From the NCBI GenBank assembly GCA_964393605.1, contig CAYMUL010000004.1, positions 112,648-176,647 on the forward strand: a stretch of 64,000 nt of DNA, in the 5' to 3' direction. Both the position numbers and the translations under genes were made by a program. The DNA is from CAYMUL01 sp964393605 (GTDB taxonomy: Bacteria > Bacteroidota > Ignavibacteria > Ignavibacteriales > Ignavibacteriaceae). Under the pieces are notes generated by a model. The model searched no databases. It was given only the letters and a program-made list of their open reading frames with translations, and was not told where the DNA came from. Below, one piece after another: positions 27,823 to 36,748 of the stretch; position 1 is the stretch's first letter, and the number at the start of each line of letters is the position of its first letter.

Positions 27823-29643
27823 TTGAAATTAAAGAATAGAAAATTTCTTCACTTCGCACTACTACTAATTATTCTTTTAATCGCGGGATGCAGCTCTGTT
27901 GCGGTTCAAAGTGAAAGTTCCGATGAAATAGTTATAAAAGATGAAAACGAAGAAAAAAGAAAAGCGTTATCCAAATTTTTGGATGGTACATCCCTTGAGG
28001 CAAAAGGAGATTATTCCGGCGCAATTTTAGAATATCAGGAAGCGCTTCAATTTGAAAAAAGTTCGGGTATTTATTATTCGCTCGCTAAAAATTATTTTTA
28101 CTTGAACAAACTTTCTCTCGCGCTGCAACACATAAATTCGGCAATCAATCTCGAAAAAGAAAACGTAGAATATTATCTGCTTCAGCAAGAAATTTATTCG
28201 AAAGGCAGACAGAATGATTCCGCCCAAATCGTACTTGAAAAAATTATTGAGATGGATGCTTCACAGGTCAATGCTTATTACAAACTTGGCAGATTGTTGG
28301 AAACTTCTCAGCCGGCGCGAGCAATTGAAGTCTATAAAAAATTATTGAAAATCATCGGCGATGAATGGACAGTGCTAATCCGTGTTGCCGAATTGTACGA
28401 ACGAATTGGCGATTATGAAAATACGATCACAACAATAAAAAAATTATTAGAAATTGATCCTTCAAATCTTGCAATTCAAAAACTTCTCGTTGAATCTCTC
28501 TTCCGTTACAAAAAATATGATGAAGCGATGCAGATAGTTGATGACATTCTAAAAACTTTCCCGGATGATTTAGATGCAAGAGAAAGAAAAGCACAAATCT
28601 ATCTTGCATTAGATAAATGGAAGGAAGCATCTGCGGAGTATCAAGCATTGTTTGATCAGGAAGATATCTCACTCGAAGCAAAAGTTCGCATCGGTGCCGC
28701 ATATTTTGCCGAAAGTTTTCGAGATTCTTCGCTTCTCGCTGTTGCAAAAAATCTTTTCATTCAATTGGACAATGACACGACCGACTGGCAAATTAAAATG
28801 TATTTGGGCGCGGTATATTTGAGTGAAAATCAAGACACACTCGCGCTAAAATATTTCTCCGAAGTTATCGATCTCGCGCCGTGGAATGTTGAAGCATGGA
28901 TTCGCATGGGAGGTATCTATTTTGATAACGCCCGTTATGACGATGCAATAACTTTATTGAATAATTGTATTGATCGCTTCCCTCAGGATTTTGCTATTAA
29001 TTTTTTGCTGGGAATTTCTTACGCACAATCAGCTAAATATGAAGATGCAAAAATTTATCTCGGCAAATCAATAAAATTAAATGACAACGATCCGAATGCA
29101 CTCTCTGCGTATGGTTTTGCACTAAGTCAGTTAAAAGAAAATGATACTGCTTTGATTTATTTAAAGAAAGCTTTGATAGTTGATCCAGAAAACATAAATG
29201 TGTTGGGTCAAATCGGGTTGATTTATGACGGGCTTGGCAATTATGAAGACTCCGATAATTATTATTCGAGAGCGATTAAAATTGATTCAAATGATGCTAC
29301 AGTAAATAACAACTACGCTTATTCTTTATCGAAAAGAAAAATTAATCTTGATGTTGCACTTCTTCTCGCACAAAAGGCAATTGAAAAAGAACCTGAAAAT
29401 TCTGCTTTTCTTGATACAATCGGTTGGGTTTATTTTGCACTCGAGAACTATTCTAAAGCAATCGAATATATTCAGAAAGCCGTTGACTTCGGCGGAGAGC
29501 GACCCGTTATTCTCGAACATCTCGGCGATGCTCTCTTTATGAATGGCGAAACAGAACGTGCAATTGAAGTGTGGAAACGAGCTCTCGAACTTGATAATTC
29601 CAATCAAGCATTAAAAAATAAAATTGAAAGAGGAAACATTTGA
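27823..29643 (+). CDS. TPR-repeat lipoprotein
   Basis: 606 aa. It starts at TTG (27823) with AAGGAC upstream. The lipobox LLIAGCSS near residue 24 marks a lipoprotein. The rest is about 14 tetratricopeptide repeats, for example LKYFSEVIDLAPWNVEAWIRMG, YDDAITLLNNCIDRFPQDF and YSKAIEYIQKAVDFGGERP, forming a protein-binding superhelix. It is followed by a DUF4292 lipoprotein (4-bp overlap) and an EnvC-like factor. This order is common in the phylum and suggests a role in outer-membrane or cell-wall assembly (inference). Confidence 0.9.
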   Translation: MKLKNRKFLHFALLLIILLIAGCSSVAVQSESSDEIVIKDENEEKRKALSKFLDGTSLEAKGDYSGAILEYQEALQFEKSSGIYYSLAKNYFYLNKLSLALQHINSAINLEKENVEYYLLQQEIYSKGRQNDSAQIVLEKIIEMDASQVNAYYKLGRLLETSQPARAIEVYKKLLKIIGDEWTVLIRVAELYERIGDYENTITTIKKLLEIDPSNLAIQKLLVESLFRYKKYDEAMQIVDDILKTFPDDLDARERKAQIYLALDKWKEASAEYQALFDQEDISLEAKVRIGAAYFAESFRDSSLLAVAKNLFIQLDNDTTDWQIKMYLGAVYLSENQDTLALKYFSEVIDLAPWNVEAWIRMGGIYFDNARYDDAITLLNNCIDRFPQDFAINFLLGISYAQSAKYEDAKIYLGKSIKLNDNDPNALSAYGFALSQLKENDTALIYLKKALIVDPENINVLGQIGLIYDGLGNYEDSDNYYSRAIKIDSNDATVNNNYAYSLSKRKINLDVALLLAQKAIEKEPENSAFLDTIGWVYFALENYSKAIEYIQKAVDFGGERPVILEHLGDALFMNGETERAIEVWKRALELDNSNQALKNKIERGNI

Positions 29644-30425
29644 AAAATAAATTAGTAGTTTTTGTCATTGGAATAATTTCTTTCATGATTATTCATGGAT
29701 GCGTTCCTTCACAACAGGAGGATGAAGTAGAAATTCTTCCTGCGGAAAGACTTGTAAAAAAACTTGAAGCGAACAGAAGAAAAATAAAAAACTTTGAAGG
29801 AAGAGGAACGATTTCAGTAAAAACTCCGTCATTCAATAATAGTGCGACGTTCCGCGTTTTGTTTCATCGCCCCGATTCAATTTCGATAACAATTTTCGGT
29901 CCATTCAATTTAGAATTGGCGCAAGCGTTAATCACAAAACGTTCATTTCAATTTTACGATGCACTTTCCAACACACTTTATCAAGGCGATGCCGGCGAAA
30001 CAATTTTGCGCGACATGTTTAGAATCAATTTAACATTCAGCGATCTCAACGATGCGCTTCTCGGTGCAGTTAATCTCTCCGAAAATTTGTACAACGAGCC
30101 TGATGAGTATTCGGTTGAATACAGCCGCTATCAATTGACTTACGCGGATAAAATCAACAAAACTAAAAAACAATTTCGCGTGGATATAAAAGATTTGGGA
30201 ATCGTTTCCTATTCACTCACCGATGAAAACGGTATTGCATTGTTGAAGGGAGAGTATTCAGATTTCAGCATCATCGAAGCGATTGCAATTCCGCGAACGA
30301 TAAACATCACGAATGAAAAAGATAAGCAGTTCGTTGCGATTAGTTATCAATCGATAAAAATTAATTCACCGAATTCATCAATAGACTTCGTTGTTCCTGC
30401 CGACGCCGATAAAATTGAATACTAA
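29640..30425 (+). CDS. DUF4292-type lipoprotein (LolA/LolB-like fold)
   Basis: 261 aa. TTG start at 29640 in a TTGA overlap with the TPR gene, with AGAGG upstream. Lipobox IIHGC near residue 21. The mature part reads as a DUF4292 domain: KKLEANRRKIKNFEGRGTIS, FRVLFHRPDSISITIFGPF, LALITKR-type segment, LYQGDAGETILRDMF. The fold family is related to LolA/LolB, which carry lipoproteins to or insert them in the outer membrane, so this may be the phylum's counterpart. That role is inference. Confidence 0.8.
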   Translation: MKNKLVVFVIGIISFMIIHGCVPSQQEDEVEILPAERLVKKLEANRRKIKNFEGRGTISVKTPSFNNSATFRVLFHRPDSISITIFGPFNLELAQALITKRSFQFYDALSNTLYQGDAGETILRDMFRINLTFSDLNDALLGAVNLSENLYNEPDEYSVEYSRYQLTYADKINKTKKQFRVDIKDLGIVSYSLTDENGIALLKGEYSDFSIIEAIAIPRTINITNEKDKQFVAISYQSIKINSPNSSIDFVVPADADKIEY

Positions 30426-30428
30426 TCA

Positions 30429-31640
30429 ATGAAATATTTTTTTGCGATCATCATTTTAGCCGCATCACAACTGCTTTCTCAAACTATTTCGGGAAAACAG
30501 GAAGAACTTTCGTTACTTCGTGAAGAGATTAAAAAAATTGAAGACGAGATAAAAAATTCTTCGCTAAAACAGAAGGATGCTTTGCAACTTCTTGAAAAAT
30601 ATAACAAGCAAAATTTTCTCTTGAACAAATTGATCGTTCAGTTGCGAAAAGCTCAAATACAAAAGCAGAGATTGATATTTTCAATCGAAAATGAAATTGA
30701 AGAATTAAATGATAAAAGTGAATCGCTCAAACGCACTTACTCAAAATATGTTGTACTCGTTTATAAACAACTCGGGAAGAATGAACTTTATTATTTAACT
30801 AACTCTGCATCGTACGAACAAGCGATTTTACGGATGAAGTACTTAAAAGAATTTTCTAAAAAAGGAAAAGAACTTTCGGCGGAGATTAAAATTACGGTTC
30901 AAAAGATGAGTGCAAAAAAGGAAAATCTTTTCCTGGCAAAAGAAGAAGAAGCTCAATTACTTTTCGAGAAAGAAGGTGAAGAAAAGAAAATTTCACATGT
31001 TATTTCTGAAAAGAAAAAATTGCTCGACAAGTTGAAAAAAGACCAAACTGCTTTGCGAAAAGAACTCGATACAAAAAAGAAATTTGAAAAGAAGATTGAA
31101 CAAATCATCACCGAATTGATTAAGAAGGAAGATGAGGCAAAACAAAAAATAAATCTGCCGAAGGAAAAATTTCCTTCAACAAAAACTACAAGAGAAGAAA
31201 CGGAAACTTTTGACCAAACCTTTAAAAACTTCGGATCGTTCGCCGCACAAAAAGGAAGATTAAGTTGGCCTGTGAAAAAAGGGAGAGTGATAAGAAAATT
31301 TGGTGAGGAAAAAAATCAAACATTAAAAACAGTTACATTGAATTACGGCATCGATATTAAAGTTGATGGCGATATGACCGTGCGCAGTGTTGCCGATGGT
31401 GTCGTTTCTGTCATCGAATGGATTCCGGGTTACGGCACGGTAATTATCATCACTCATAAAGGCGGCTATCGAACGGTTCTCGGACATGTAAAAAATGTTG
31501 TTGCGGCAGTCGGAGATGTTGTAAAGATAGGACAAAAACTCGGCGAAGTTTCGGAAAGTTTGGAAGGGAATGTTGTTCATTTTGAAATTTGGCACGAAAG
31601 AAATTATCAAAATCCGGAAGTATGGCTCGCGAAAAAGTGA
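30429..31640 (+). CDS. EnvC-like murein hydrolase activator (coiled coil plus degenerate M23/LytM)
   Basis: 403 aa. A signal peptide (about 1-17) is followed by a long charged coiled coil (about 20-245) and a C-terminal LytM/M23 domain (about 270-403). In active M23 enzymes zinc is held by H-x(n)-D and H-x-H. Here the first His is Asn (LNYGIDI), and the H-x-H reads V-V-H, leaving one His (VVHFEIW). With zinc ligands missing it should not cut peptidoglycan but activate an amidase during division, as EnvC and NlpD do. It is last in the TPR/DUF4292 operon, starting 3 bp after the lipoprotein gene. Confidence 0.88.
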   Translation: MKYFFAIIILAASQLLSQTISGKQEELSLLREEIKKIEDEIKNSSLKQKDALQLLEKYNKQNFLLNKLIVQLRKAQIQKQRLIFSIENEIEELNDKSESLKRTYSKYVVLVYKQLGKNELYYLTNSASYEQAILRMKYLKEFSKKGKELSAEIKITVQKMSAKKENLFLAKEEEAQLLFEKEGEEKKISHVISEKKKLLDKLKKDQTALRKELDTKKKFEKKIEQIITELIKKEDEAKQKINLPKEKFPSTKTTREETETFDQTFKNFGSFAAQKGRLSWPVKKGRVIRKFGEEKNQTLKTVTLNYGIDIKVDGDMTVRSVADGVVSVIEWIPGYGTVIIITHKGGYRTVLGHVKNVVAAVGDVVKIGQKLGEVSESLEGNVVHFEIWHERNYQNPEVWLAKK

Positions 31641-32011
31641 TGAATAGATTTTTTAAAACCGATAATTTTCACAAAGATGTAAAATTTATCGCGATATTTT
31701 TAGCAAAGTTGTAAAAAATATCGGAATAGATTGAGCATGGGAATTAAATTGAGAAATATTTCGAACATCAAAATGATCGATAATTTTAGAAAGATATATA
31801 TCGTCAATAAAAATTTTAATTCGGAGGAGTTCGGTATTAACTACATTCAACGTTATTTGACGGAGAAAGTTAAGTTTGATTAATCTATTTTCTATTCTTC
31901 AAACATCACCGCATCGCAATATTTAAATGTTGAAATGTGTAATTACTTTCCGAAATCTTACATCATCACAGTTATCACAACTCAGTTATGAGTTAAAATA
32001 TATTACACAAC
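31641..32011 (+). other. 371-bp intergenic region before the polysaccharide locus
   Basis: AT-rich gap. It contains a 10-bp inverted repeat CGATATTTTT / AAAAATATCG (31692-31701 and 31714-31723) without a following T-tract, and a 48-codon ORF (31737-31883). The remainder up to the flippase start probably holds the promoter and leader of the polysaccharide operon. I found no recognisable JUMPstart/ops element. Confidence 0.5.
31737..31883 (+). CDS. Possible 48-aa ORF upstream of the polysaccharide operon
   Basis: ATG at 31737 to TAA at 31883. The peptide is basic and soluble-looking (MGIKLRNISNIKMIDNFRKI start). No convincing ribosome binding site and no family recognised. It may be a leader peptide, a gene remnant or chance. 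Confidence 0.22.
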   Translation: MGIKLRNISNIKMIDNFRKIYIVNKNFNSEEFGINYIQRYLTEKVKFD

Positions 32012-33283
32012 TTGATTAAGAAACTCGCAATAAACTTTTCTTCACTAACAATTTTACAGATAAGTAATTATCTAATCCCGCTTATTACAATTCCGTATCT
32101 TGTACGTGTACTCGGAACAGAAAAATATGGACTTATAAATTTTGCGGCGGCATTCATTGCATACTTCGTTACGCTTACCGATTATGGATTTAGTCTCTCC
32201 GCACCGCGAGAAATTTCAGTGAACAGAAACGATAGCAATAAGTTGGTGGAAATCATAAGTTCTGTTGTGGTTATTAAAACTATTTTATTTCTTGTGAGTG
32301 CAGTGATTTTAATTACACTCGTCGAATCAATTTCCATTTTCAAATTAGATCGAGCGGTTTATTATCTAAGTTTTTTGTTTGTACTCGGGAATGTCATATT
32401 TCCTCAATGGTTTTTCCAGGGAATTGAAGACATGAAATACATCACCATAATCAATGTTGTTTTTAAGAGTTGCGCAACAATTTTGATTTTCATCGTTATA
32501 AAAAATCAGTCCGATTATTTGAAGCTGATTGCGATAAATAGCGGTATGCAAATTTTAATTGGATTGGCAGGAATGTTGTTTCTGATTTTTAAATTTAAAA
32601 TGAAATTAGTAATTCCATCCATAAGCAACTTACTTTATTATTTAAAAGATGCAAGACATATATTCTATTCGACTGCCGCAATTAATTTATACACGACTTC
32701 AAATACTTTTATACTCGGTTTGTTTGCGAGTCAAAGTGCGGTTGGATATTTCGCCGCGGCGGATAAAATAAGAATAGCATTTCAATCCCTCTTTGCAATA
32801 GTTTCAAATACAATTTATCCGCATGTTTCATTATTGATAAAAGAATCGCTTAATGCCGGAATTAAATTTATCTCAAAGATTATAAAAACTGTCGGTTCAC
32901 TTGCATTGGTCAGTTCGATCTTAACCTTTGTATTTGCGGAAGAAATCATTTTAATATTTCTTGGAAGCGAATACGCAAATTCCATTTTTGTCTTAAAAAT
33001 TATTTCGTTTCTTCCATTTTTAATTTTTCTCAGTAATGTTACTGGAATACAAATTATGTTGAATGCAGGATTTCAAAAGGAGTTCAGTTTAATAATTATC
33101 TTCGCCGCAGTTATAAATATTATTCTTTCAATCATAATCGTACCAATATATTTTGAAATCGGAAGTGCAGTTTCGGTTTTGATTACTGAGATATTTGTAA
33201 CAACTGCGATTATAATTTTTCTACGTAAAAACGGTGTGAGTTTATTTTCTTATTCTAAAAAGAAGTTTGTTAATCCGTCTTGA
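32012..33283 (+). CDS. Polysaccharide flippase, Wzx/MATE-like (MVF superfamily)
   Basis: 423 aa with about 12 hydrophobic helices. The start NYLIPLITIPYLVRVLGTEKYGLINFA is the standard N-terminus of oligosaccharide flippases (RfbX/Wzx). FFQGIEDMKYI and LFASQSAVGYFAAADKIR are further family marks. It moves lipid-linked glycan units across the inner membrane. TTG start at 32012; no better start is seen. It is first gene of the glycan locus and overlaps the mutase gene by 4 bp. No Wzy polymerase is obvious, although the polytopic proteins at 38644 and 40106 could include one. Confidence 0.9.
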   Translation: MIKKLAINFSSLTILQISNYLIPLITIPYLVRVLGTEKYGLINFAAAFIAYFVTLTDYGFSLSAPREISVNRNDSNKLVEIISSVVVIKTILFLVSAVILITLVESISIFKLDRAVYYLSFLFVLGNVIFPQWFFQGIEDMKYITIINVVFKSCATILIFIVIKNQSDYLKLIAINSGMQILIGLAGMLFLIFKFKMKLVIPSISNLLYYLKDARHIFYSTAAINLYTTSNTFILGLFASQSAVGYFAAADKIRIAFQSLFAIVSNTIYPHVSLLIKESLNAGIKFISKIIKTVGSLALVSSILTFVFAEEIILIFLGSEYANSIFVLKIISFLPFLIFLSNVTGIQIMLNAGFQKEFSLIIIFAAVINIILSIIIVPIYFEIGSAVSVLITEIFVTTAIIIFLRKNGVSLFSYSKKKFVNPS

Positions 33284-34386
33284 AAAATCTTAATAAGAAA
33301 TATGATTACTTGATTGTTGGTGCCGGATTTGCAGGTAGTGTTCTGGCTGAACAGCTTGCGTCTCAGCAAGACAAAAAAGTTTTAATCGTTGAAAGAAGAA
33401 AACACATTGCCGGAAATGCCTATGATGAATACGACGAACACGGAATACTTGTTCATCGCTATGGACCGCATATCTTTCATACGAATAGTAAAAAAGTTTT
33501 TGATTACTTGAGTCAATTTACGGAGTGGAGATTTTACGAACATAGAGTGCTTGCTTCGTTGGGTGGTGTGCTATATCCGATTCCGATAAACAGAATCACA
33601 CTAAATCAACTTTATGGAATGAGTCTCCATTCAGATGAGGAAGTGAAAAAATATTTTGAATCGGTACGCGAAGAAAAAAATGTTATACTGAATTCTGAAG
33701 ATATAATCGTAAGCCAGGTTGGTAGAGATTTGTTTGAAAAATATTTTCGGCACTACACAAAAAAACAATGGAATCTCGAGCCGAAAGAATTATCCCCTTC
33801 TGTTTGTGGAAGAATTCCGGTTAGAACCAATGATGACTGGCGATACTTCACGGATAAATATCAATTCATGCCAAAAGACGGATACACAAAAATGTTCGAG
33901 AAGATGTTGAATCATAAAAACATTGAAATTATTTTGGACACGGATTACAAAACAATTTTGAATGACATTAAATTTGATAAAATGATTTACACAGGACCAA
34001 TCGATTATTTTTTCGATTATCAATTCGGACAACTTCCCTATAGGTCAATACGCTTTAAGTGGGTGAATTATAAAAGAAAAAACTATCAGCCGTCTGCCAT
34101 AGTAAATTTTGTTGATAAAAATGTTAAGCACACAAGAGTTACAGAGTATAAAAGAATAACAAATCAATTGGCAGATACGACAACAGTTTCATTTGAATAT
34201 CCGCAGCAGAATGGCGAACCTTTTTATCCTGTACCAAGCGAAATAAATCGTGAACTGTATCTTAAATACAAAAAATTAACTGGGAAACTTTCATCTGTGG
34301 TTTTTTGCGGAAGATTAGCAGAGTATCAGTACTATAATATGGATCAGGTTGTTATAAAAGCATTGAAAAAGTACGAAGATTTATAG
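33280..34386 (+). CDS. glf: UDP-galactopyranose mutase
   Basis: 368 aa, the normal length. An N-terminal FAD-binding Rossmann motif (YLIVGAGFAGSVLAEQLA) and the family segment LVHRYGPHIFHTNSKKVFDYL identify Glf, which converts UDP-galactopyranose to UDP-galactofuranose using reduced FAD. Its C-terminus FCGRLAEYQYYNMDQVV is also diagnostic. Its presence implies galactofuranose in the surface polysaccharide made by this locus. It starts with TTG in a TTGA overlap with the flippase gene. Confidence 0.97.
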   Translation: MKNLNKKYDYLIVGAGFAGSVLAEQLASQQDKKVLIVERRKHIAGNAYDEYDEHGILVHRYGPHIFHTNSKKVFDYLSQFTEWRFYEHRVLASLGGVLYPIPINRITLNQLYGMSLHSDEEVKKYFESVREEKNVILNSEDIIVSQVGRDLFEKYFRHYTKKQWNLEPKELSPSVCGRIPVRTNDDWRYFTDKYQFMPKDGYTKMFEKMLNHKNIEIILDTDYKTILNDIKFDKMIYTGPIDYFFDYQFGQLPYRSIRFKWVNYKRKNYQPSAIVNFVDKNVKHTRVTEYKRITNQLADTTTVSFEYPQQNGEPFYPVPSEINRELYLKYKKLTGKLSSVVFCGRLAEYQYYNMDQVVIKALKKYEDL

Positions 34387-34451
34387 CTTCGTCTGAATTT
34401 TAATATTCATTTTATTAATGATAGATAGAATTATTAACGAAAGAAACTAAT

Positions 34452-35639
34452 TTGTCAAAGAAGATTGTATTTGCTTCGTATGCGGGTTATCCGAATGAAT
34501 CAACCGGAGGACCGAATAAAGTAATTCATCAGTTGATTAATTCAATTGATAAAAATACTTTCAGCGTCTGTTTTGTTTCCGGTGATTACCCGAGCGGAAC
34601 TACATATAATAATAATGGATCTCCAGTTGGATTAAAGAAAAAAATTTCTTCTGGCTTAACAAGAAAATTTTCTTTCGCAAGAAAATTCTTTTCAAATCCT
34701 TATTACTTAAAATATCACTTTAATAAAAAGGAAAACAATTGGAAGAATTGCAGTATCGGTGGTGATATTCTTCATGCACACGATGTTAGAGCATTATTTC
34801 ATCTACGCAATAATTTTAAAAGAAAAATTTTAACTATTCATTCTAAGGGGGGATTCAAAAATGATTTCATGGATTATTTTGGTGCAAGTGAAGTGATTGA
34901 AAACCAATTGGAAAAATTTATCCAAATGGAAAACGAAGCACTACGGTTGGCAGACAAAATTGTTTTTCCAAGTTATGCTGCCAAAGAACAATATTTCAAT
35001 GATACACAAAATAAAATGGTTGAAAAGAAATCGGTTGTTATTCACAATGGAATAGATGTTGAAAAAATTCAAGCGATAAAACCGCAAAATAATTTATCTT
35101 TTATTAATCGAAACGATTGCAAAATATTGCTGACAGTTTCTGACCATATAAAAACTAAAAGAATAGATTTATTAATTGAAACTGTCTATTTATTAAAGGA
35201 AAAAGGATTTAATGCCGTATTAATAGTTGTTGGCAAAGGTCCTTTAACAAATGAACTTAAACAGCTTGCACAAAGATTAAATATCAAAAAACAAATTTTG
35301 TTTTTCCCTCCTCAGCGGAATGAAGAAATTATCTCTTTAATGAAAATCTGCGATCTCTATTTAATGGCATCCGAGCGGGTTATCTATGATATGGTTATTC
35401 TTGAAGCAATTGCTGCTGGGTGTACTGTGATTGCAAATAACATCGGCGGAAATAAAGAAATCATCAATAATGGAATTAACGGCTATTTATTGGAGATGGA
35501 AAATGCAGATGTCCTAGCAGAATTCATTAATAAATTCGATTTTATCAAGAAGTTGAATTTGAAAGAATCACTTGATAATATTTCGTTTGATGTAATGACA
35601 AAGAAATATGAAACCGTTTATGAAGAGTTGTTAGTATGA
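34452..35639 (+). CDS. GT4-family glycosyltransferase
   Basis: 395 aa, GT-B fold. The N-terminal donor/acceptor region has FASYAGYPNESTGGPNKVIHQL. The C-terminal nucleotide-sugar region has VIHNGIDVEKI, LLTVSDHIKTKRIDLLIE and the E-x7-E-like motif ERVIYDMVILEAIAAGCTVIANNIGGNKEII. It transfers a sugar from a nucleotide donor with retention of configuration. Sugar and acceptor are not predictable. TTG start; the stop overlaps the next ATG (ATGA), so translation is coupled. Confidence 0.88.
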   Translation: MSKKIVFASYAGYPNESTGGPNKVIHQLINSIDKNTFSVCFVSGDYPSGTTYNNNGSPVGLKKKISSGLTRKFSFARKFFSNPYYLKYHFNKKENNWKNCSIGGDILHAHDVRALFHLRNNFKRKILTIHSKGGFKNDFMDYFGASEVIENQLEKFIQMENEALRLADKIVFPSYAAKEQYFNDTQNKMVEKKSVVIHNGIDVEKIQAIKPQNNLSFINRNDCKILLTVSDHIKTKRIDLLIETVYLLKEKGFNAVLIVVGKGPLTNELKQLAQRLNIKKQILFFPPQRNEEIISLMKICDLYLMASERVIYDMVILEAIAAGCTVIANNIGGNKEIINNGINGYLLEMENADVLAEFINKFDFIKKLNLKESLDNISFDVMTKKYETVYEELLV

Positions 35640-36748
35640 GAAAAAAAATAGTTCACATAATATCTAATGCAGTTTTTGAAGATGGTGTTGCCAATTATGT
35701 TCTTATGCTTTCAATTGAATTAAAGAAAAATGGAATTGAACAAATGGCTATTGTTATTAACAATTACGATTTAGAGTTCATCAAGAAGTTTGAAGAAAAT
35801 GGTATTCATGTTTGTTTAAATAAAATAGATGCGAAATACACAGCGAATAGATATGTAAAGTATTTTTATAATTTTTTCATGATAGGGGTAAATAAAAAAT
35901 TCAAAACGGCTTCAACTTTTATTGATGAAAAAAGCGATTCATTAATCTTCTATCATGGAGAAGAACCTGAATTGATGAGGTTGTTTGTAAAATCACAATT
36001 GCCATCAGTTAATGTTATTCATGGTGAAAATTTTTTTCCGATTTTTCCTTTGCAGAAAATCTTATTAAAAAAATCAAGGAAACTCTTTAATCACTCAGTT
36101 ATTCTTGATGAAAAATATAAAAATTATGTGGAGAGAAATTATACTATTATTAGAACAGGCATTGACAATAATGAATATGCCGCAATTAATAGTAAAATTG
36201 GAGATGAATTAGTTCTAGGTTATATGGGGAGATTAAGCCGCGAAAAAAATATTCATCTTATGATTGAACTTGTTGATAAATTAATTTATTCAGGTATTAA
36301 TTGCAGACTACTGATTGCAGGAGATGGGAATGAAAAAAAATATTTGAATAATTTAATCTTAAAGAATAAATTAGAAAGTAAGATTGAATTATTGGGAACT
36401 GTGAAAAACAAAAAATTATTCTATTCAATAATAAATCTGCTTTTAATACTTTCTAAATGTGAAGTCATGCCTTTGACCCTCTTAGAAGCACTTAGCGCCG
36501 GAGTTCCCATTATTTCTTCAAACGTTGGAGCAATTAAAAAAATAATTGATAATGAAGAAAATGGTTTTATTGTTGATAATTGGGATTTGAAATTGATAGA
36601 AAAAAAAATAAAAAAAATTGCCGCAGACCCTGATTATTTTATACAGCTTTCAAACAATGCAAGAAAAAAATCATTTGAATTTAATATTGATATGATGACC
36701 AATGCATATATTGACCTTATAAATAAATTATACAATGAGCAAGATTAA
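35636..36748 (+). CDS. GT4-family glycosyltransferase
   Basis: 370 aa. The GT-B C-terminal half is clear: IRTGIDNNEY, LVLGYMGRLSREKNIHLMIELVDKL, LLIAGDGNEKKYL and EVMPLTLLEALSAGVPIISSNVGAIKKII with the E-x7-E motif. The N-terminal segment HIISNAVFEDGVANYVLML resembles capsule glycosyltransferases. It overlaps both neighbours (4 bp upstream, 14 bp downstream). It is very AT-rich, as is the whole locus from 32 to 41 kb. Confidence 0.88.
   Translation: MRKKIVHIISNAVFEDGVANYVLMLSIELKKNGIEQMAIVINNYDLEFIKKFEENGIHVCLNKIDAKYTANRYVKYFYNFFMIGVNKKFKTASTFIDEKSDSLIFYHGEEPELMRLFVKSQLPSVNVIHGENFFPIFPLQKILLKKSRKLFNHSVILDEKYKNYVERNYTIIRTGIDNNEYAAINSKIGDELVLGYMGRLSREKNIHLMIELVDKLIYSGINCRLLIAGDGNEKKYLNNLILKNKLESKIELLGTVKNKKLFYSIINLLLILSKCEVMPLTLLEALSAGVPIISSNVGAIKKIIDNEENGFIVDNWDLKLIEKKIKKIAADPDYFIQLSNNARKKSFEFNIDMMTNAYIDLINKLYNEQD

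Noticed and set aside
31692..31723. Intrinsic terminator after the EnvC-like gene
   Set aside because: A 10-bp AT-only stem without a following T-tract; kept only as a note in the intergenic entry.
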